A stretch of DNA of 64,000 bases, from contig JAKAFB010000004.1 in NCBI GenBank assembly GCA_021818105.1, forward strand, positions 53,731 through 117,730, written 5' to 3'. Under the pieces are notes generated by a model. It made no database searches. It was not told the origin of the DNA and worked only from the letters and a program-made list of their open reading frames with translations. Below, one piece after another: positions 60,647 through 64,000 of the stretch (positions within the stretch are counted from its first letter, which is position 1; the number at the start of each line of letters is the position of its first letter). This stretch comes from Acidobacteriota bacterium. Lineage in GTDB: Bacteria > Acidobacteriota > Terriglobia > Terriglobales > Acidobacteriaceae. The position numbers and the translations under genes are program-made.

Positions 60647-61579
60647 TCAGGCCAGAATTTCGTGCAGAATGCCTTCCAGGTAAACCTTCTCCTCGCGCAC
60701 GTCCGCTATCTGCTGGGGCCCTGAAGTTTCTCGCTCAATCGTGATCGCTCCCGTATAGCCAATACGATGCAACTTGGTAAATACACCGCGGAAGTCCACC
60801 AGCCCCTTGCCAATCAATACTTCCTCACCTAGTTCACTTGGATTGGTGGGCCAGCGACCATCCTTCGCATGCACGCTCCGAATATGCGGACCGAGAATGT
60901 CAACCGCATCCACCGGATTCGCCTTGCCATACAAAATCAGGTTGGCCGTATCGAGTCCCACCCCCAGGTTGGGCATGTTCACGTCGCGAATCATGCGCGA
61001 CATCGTCGTCGGCGTCTCCTGCCCGGTTTCCATCAGAAAGTGCTGCCCATTGCCCTGACAGTGCTGCGCCACGGTACGGATGGCCTCCACAGTGCCGGGG
61101 TACTGTGGGTCTGCCGGGTCTTCGGGAATGAACCCACAGTGCGTCTGCACCTGTCCGATCCCCACCATCTTCGCGAAATCTGAGACCTGTCGGAGAGCAT
61201 CTATTCGAGCTGCGCGCATCTTCTGAGGCACTAGTCCGATCGTGGACGGCCCTTGCATGAAGTTCCATTCCAGAGGACCGGGCCCTACAACTTCAACCGT
61301 GGTGGCAACCACGTCATACTTGGCCAGCAGGTCCTGAAACTGCTTTGCCAGATCCGACGAGAACCCATTGATGTATCCATCGAGAGAAAGAAAGCAATTC
61401 GAGAAGCCCAGGTCGTGCACGCGCCGAATCGCTTCCTCAGGGGCACCAAACGGCGTAATCAACAAGCCCAGAGCCATCGGCTTTAATCCATCCGCGTTGG
61501 TCATCGCCAAGGCGGCAGTGCCCAGTGCTTCCACAAATAGTGCCGCAGAAGTCATACCCAGAAACATCCTTCGATCCAT
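60647..61579 (-). CDS. Exported sugar phosphate isomerase/epimerase-like TIM barrel
   Basis: A 310-residue protein with a twin-arginine-like N-terminus (MDRRMFLGMTSAALFVEALGTAALA). The rest is an AP endonuclease-2/xylose-isomerase TIM barrel: HDLGFSNCFLSLDGY, VQTHCGF, LMETGQE, VGLDTANLILYG, IRSVHAKDGRW and TGAITIERE, which supply the usual metal ligands (Glu, Asp, His, Glu). Expected role: isomerisation or epimerisation of a sugar in concert with the oxidoreductase encoded 59 bases downstream. Substrate unknown. Confidence 0.88.
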   Translation of the reverse strand: MDRRMFLGMTSAALFVEALGTAALAMTNADGLKPMALGLLITPFGAPEEAIRRVHDLGFSNCFLSLDGYINGFSSDLAKQFQDLLAKYDVVATTVEVVGPGPLEWNFMQGPSTIGLVPQKMRAARIDALRQVSDFAKMVGIGQVQTHCGFIPEDPADPQYPGTVEAIRTVAQHCQGNGQHFLMETGQETPTTMSRMIRDVNMPNLGVGLDTANLILYGKANPVDAVDILGPHIRSVHAKDGRWPTNPSELGEEVLIGKGLVDFRGVFTKLHRIGYTGAITIERETSGPQQIADVREEKVYLEGILHEILA

Positions 61580-62012
61580 CCCGAATCCTTTCTGCTTATC
61601 GAATGCGTACGCCCACGTACTTTGTCATTACGCGCCAATCTACGCCATACGCGCTTGCTTGTGCAATCTGCTCGTCAGTTGCGCACGGAGAACAACTGTC
61701 GCGCAAAAAAGCATGCATCAACCCTTGATGAATGCTCATGGATATCATGCTGTGGCTATCTATCTACCGTTGCTGCGGTAAGGATCGAACAACAACCTAT
61801 CCTTACATACACCTCATAGCTACTACCCAGTTCTGCACGCCACGCGATTTTCACTGGTGTTGTAAGCGACATGAGGGCCAACGAATTGATGAACCGCACT
61901 GCCTTTCGTCGTTCGCATCTGTCATTTTTGCTAGTTTTGTTCTTTCTATGCAGCTCTTATCATGCCTCAGAGCGCTGTATTTAGGGAATCTTTGGGGATA
62001 TCTGGGGGCAGA
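61580..62012. other. Divergent intergenic region, AT-rich
   Basis: A region of about 430 bases between the TIM-barrel gene and the SemiSWEET-like gene. Track ORFs here are not protein-like. Sequence looks more AT-rich than the left of the window. No repeat or RNA recognised. Confidence 0.4.
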
Positions 62013-62405
62013 ATGAATCGCCAGGGCCAATGGAAAGCCTCTCTTCTCACCATGTGTGTTCTTGCCCTCTCCGGCTGCGAAGACCTCATTCCCCACGACA
62101 CCAAGAGCCTGCTCATCCCAGCTTTTCATCGCTCCGAAATCATTGGCATGGTGGCGGGCTTTGGAACCACCTTTGCTGCCTTGCCAGATCTCATCGCCAT
62201 GTTGCGACGCAGATCAAGTAAGGGCATGAATCCGAGGATGTGTTCCATCATGGGCGCTTTTCAGATCTTGTGGGTTTACTACGGTTTATTGATTGTTTCA
62301 CGTCCGGTCATTGTATGGAACGTGATCGCAGTTGTGACCAATTCCCTCAGTGTCGGCGCATACTTTTATTTCGCTCGTAAGGAAAAGACACAGCCACTTC
62401 GTTGA
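62013..62405 (+). CDS. SemiSWEET/PQ-loop-like protein with a lipobox N-terminus
   Basis: A 130-residue protein. The ATG at 62013 gives an N-terminus of lipoprotein type (MNRQGQWKASLLTMCVLALSGCEDL, lipobox LSGC). Residues ~45-125 have three helices like a SemiSWEET sugar transporter: SEIIGMVAGFGTTFAALPDLIAMLRRRSSKGMNP, SIMGAFQILWVYYGLLI and IVWNVIAVVTNSLSVGAYFYF. The PQ motif is PD here. A conventional SemiSWEET has about 90 residues; the extra N-terminus may be a fourth helix rather than a true lipoprotein signal. Sugar transport is a guess. Confidence 0.6.
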   Translation: MNRQGQWKASLLTMCVLALSGCEDLIPHDTKSLLIPAFHRSEIIGMVAGFGTTFAALPDLIAMLRRRSSKGMNPRMCSIMGAFQILWVYYGLLIVSRPVIVWNVIAVVTNSLSVGAYFYFARKEKTQPLR

Positions 62406-62504
62406 GTCTGGCGCTACACGGAAGGTAGTGCTGATCCGCTTCTCCATTAGCTTCTCCAGGGAAACCTCCTCGAGACTGTTGCAAAGCCAATCCTGAGTAA
62501 CCAA

Positions 62505-63575
62505 TTATTTCCAGATGCCGTTGTAATTCCCGAACGTCCAACCTAACCCAAAGCTTGCCCCATAGTCGCTTCCAGAGAAGTGCGCGGGCGGCTGATTATC
62601 CCAGCTTCCGTAGAAGGAGATATTCCAGGTAAAGTCTCCAAAAATCTTGATGTAATACGTCGTATTCAAGTTGTTGTAAACCCGCCCAGGTTGGTTAAGC
62701 GCCGGAAATGTTATTGCTTCAAGAGTCAATTTCGTCTTGTCAAACTTGAAGAGCGATGCATCCACTCCCACCATGGCGGCAGCCGTATTCTGGCTGGGCA
62801 GTCCAAATTCATTTTCGCTGTATCTTGTGTTCTGGTAAGCCATGCCGCTGAAAATATTAATCGTTGAACGATTCGTGTTCTTCACATAGCGGCCAATTCC
62901 AGCTCCTAGATTGCTCTGCAATTGAATATTCTGCTCGGTGCTTTGCAGCAGACTTCCAATTCCCGTATAAAACCAGTTATCCCAGCGCATCAAATGGCGA
63001 AAGTATGCATTCAGATTATTTCGCGTGGAAGTTGCAACCCCGGCACTGCTCGTCAGTGTGGAATTGAAGATTGCGCCAGATGACCATCGTTCACGCAGAT
63101 AATCCGCGTCAGCACCCAACGAGAATTGCGTCGTTTCGTTAGCCTTCGAAAAAGTAAATCCTGAATTAATAGCCCCATTGAATCGGCGCCAGAAGCTTTC
63201 AGAAGTTTGATTGATTCCAGCAACCTCTCGATGTCCCACCTCTACTGTTTCGCCGGCATCCTCCATGGTCTCAATACGCAATATTTGGGCCATCTCGGTC
63301 TCTGCCATGGAGAGCGTCCCTGTATAGATTCGGCCGTCCTGCATTCTGACGAGAAACAGCTGTTTGCTCTCGACACGCTTCACCTTTGACCAATCCACCT
63401 GTACTGTACCTTGAACGTAATCCAAGCCGATATATAACACGCCGCTGTCGAGCCCTTTGATCTCGCATGTGAAGCGGTCTCCGTTATTCATGACCAGCAC
63501 ATCTGACTTGTCTCTCGCAAGAAGAGGCGAAGCAATGAGAAACATAGCGAAGGCAATCAGGGATGAAACCCTCAT
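62505..63575 (-). CDS. DUF481-family outer-membrane-type protein
   Basis: A 356-residue protein from ATG 63575 with a signal peptide (MRVSSLIAFAMFLIASPLLA). An N-terminal beta segment (SDVLVMNNGDRFTCEIKGLDSGVLYIGLDYVQGTVQVDWSKVKRVES) is followed by a region rich in alternating strands (INSGFTFSKANETTQFSLGADADYLRERWSS, NISFYGSWDNQPP) ending in GASFGLGWTFGNYNGIWK. This matches DUF481 (YdiY-like) beta barrels. Function unknown. The base composition looks less GC-rich than in most genes of the window. Confidence 0.85.
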   Translation of the reverse strand: MRVSSLIAFAMFLIASPLLARDKSDVLVMNNGDRFTCEIKGLDSGVLYIGLDYVQGTVQVDWSKVKRVESKQLFLVRMQDGRIYTGTLSMAETEMAQILRIETMEDAGETVEVGHREVAGINQTSESFWRRFNGAINSGFTFSKANETTQFSLGADADYLRERWSSGAIFNSTLTSSAGVATSTRNNLNAYFRHLMRWDNWFYTGIGSLLQSTEQNIQLQSNLGAGIGRYVKNTNRSTINIFSGMAYQNTRYSENEFGLPSQNTAAAMVGVDASLFKFDKTKLTLEAITFPALNQPGRVYNNLNTTYYIKIFGDFTWNISFYGSWDNQPPAHFSGSDYGASFGLGWTFGNYNGIWK

Positions 63576-63769
63576 ATTCGTTTCCAGATCTAAGGCGGAG
63601 AAAATCCTCAACGCTTTCCAGCTGGCTGCTTCCCTCAAGTAACATCCACAATGCAATCTGACGCTAACCAATGGACAGGCAGCACAACTTTCCGCTCACA
63701 GTCGCTGCCTTTCAGGAGAGGATAAAGCGCCAAGCCTGCGCTTAGAACTAGGAAGAGTTCTAGAGCATC

Positions 63770-64000
63770 TCAGAACAACAACGAGTGGTAGACACCTGTA
63801 ACCGGGATTTCAAGGCATCGGTCCAGAGCCTGCATTTTGAAGAGGGCGTGTGCGCCATGCGGACTGAGCCCAACGATGGCATACGATACCGCGTTCACGC
63901 CGCACATCGCGGATGACACAACAATGTTGTGGAGCTTGTGCTCAACGGCACGAAATGCAGTCTGATTGGTGGATGAATGGTGGACGCGGTAGGAATCGAA
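63770..64000 (-). CDS. Possible C-terminal fragment of an unknown protein
   Basis: The minus strand is open from the window edge to a TGA at 63770-63772, giving about 76 residues (FDSYRVHHSSTNQTAFRAVEHKLHNIVV...). The composition is protein-like but no domain is recognised. It may be the 3' end of a larger gene, or chance. No other feature was seen between 63576 and 63769. Confidence 0.3.
   Translation of the reverse strand, partial: FDSYRVHHSSTNQTAFRAVEHKLHNIVVSSAMCGVNAVSYAIVGLSPHGAHALFKMQALDRCLEIPVTGVYHSLLF

Noticed and set aside
1-64000. tRNA, rRNA, CRISPR arrays, insertion sequences
   Set aside because: No TPsiC-type motif with cloverleaf, no regularly spaced direct repeats, and no transposase-like ORF could be found by reading the window.

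Overview
The window looks like chromosomal DNA of a GC-rich acidobacterium, probably Terriglobia/Acidobacteriaceae. The reasons are a VWFA-related secreted protein of the type expanded in Acidobacteriota, an orphan GvpL/F gene, a mixed GspE/F plus PilM-P operon, many secreted beta-propeller and Tat-like oxidoreductase proteins, and the general gene content. This is inferred from protein character only. I see no rRNA, tRNA, CRISPR array, insertion sequence or integrase; most of the window is densely packed housekeeping sequence.

Left part (1-11.6 kb): a truncated membrane protein, a secreted S1/P1 nuclease, acpS and an MCE/MlaD protein with five exact 34-residue repeats. Then comes a minus-strand block: a BNR-type propeller protein overlapping a MoaD/ThiS-like protein, followed by a SAM-I (S-box) riboswitch, a zinc-ribbon threonine-synthase-like enzyme and a second, overlapping MoaD-like protein ending in GG-Ser-Ala. 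This block is the most interesting in the window. A SAM sensor over a PLP enzyme paired with a sulfur-carrier-like protein suggests carrier-dependent sulfur amino-acid synthesis rather than plain threonine synthesis. Next are ftsY, ribD, a CcdC-like membrane protein, an exported alpha/beta hydrolase and riboflavin synthase.

Middle (11.6-34.9 kb): a seven-gene secretion/pilus operon (GspF, GspE, PilM, PilN, PilO, PilP/GspC, atypical pseudopilin) ends opposite erpA, with a strong hairpin between. Then follow a small two-helix membrane protein, the VWFA-like protein divergent from an S55 (SpoIVB-type) peptidase, alcohol dehydrogenase, Hsp15, a secreted propeller protein, a LolC/E permease, a GH27 alpha-galactosidase, a zinc-ribbon protein with flavodoxin, a Cof phosphatase, a lytic transglycosylase, a YbhN-like flippase, a DUF502 protein and a coiled-coil tail-anchored protein.

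Right part (34.9-64 kb): an orphan GvpL/F gene behind an AT-rich patch; pgsA; glutamate dehydrogenase; a structured leader RNA candidate before trpE; trpG with an unknown exported protein; an exported nucleosidase-like protein; acylphosphatase; apt. A KdpDE-like two-component system is divergent from a porin and an amino-acid permease, followed by a PP2C phosphatase, a Ser/Thr kinase and glutamine synthetase, which together suggest a nitrogen/amino-acid theme. Then come a DUF2905 protein, glgX, a partner-switching module (RsbU-RsbW fusion plus STAS), two exported sugar-metabolism-like proteins, a SemiSWEET-like protein with a lipobox and a DUF481 outer-membrane-type protein. The last ~2.4 kb looks more AT-rich than the rest.
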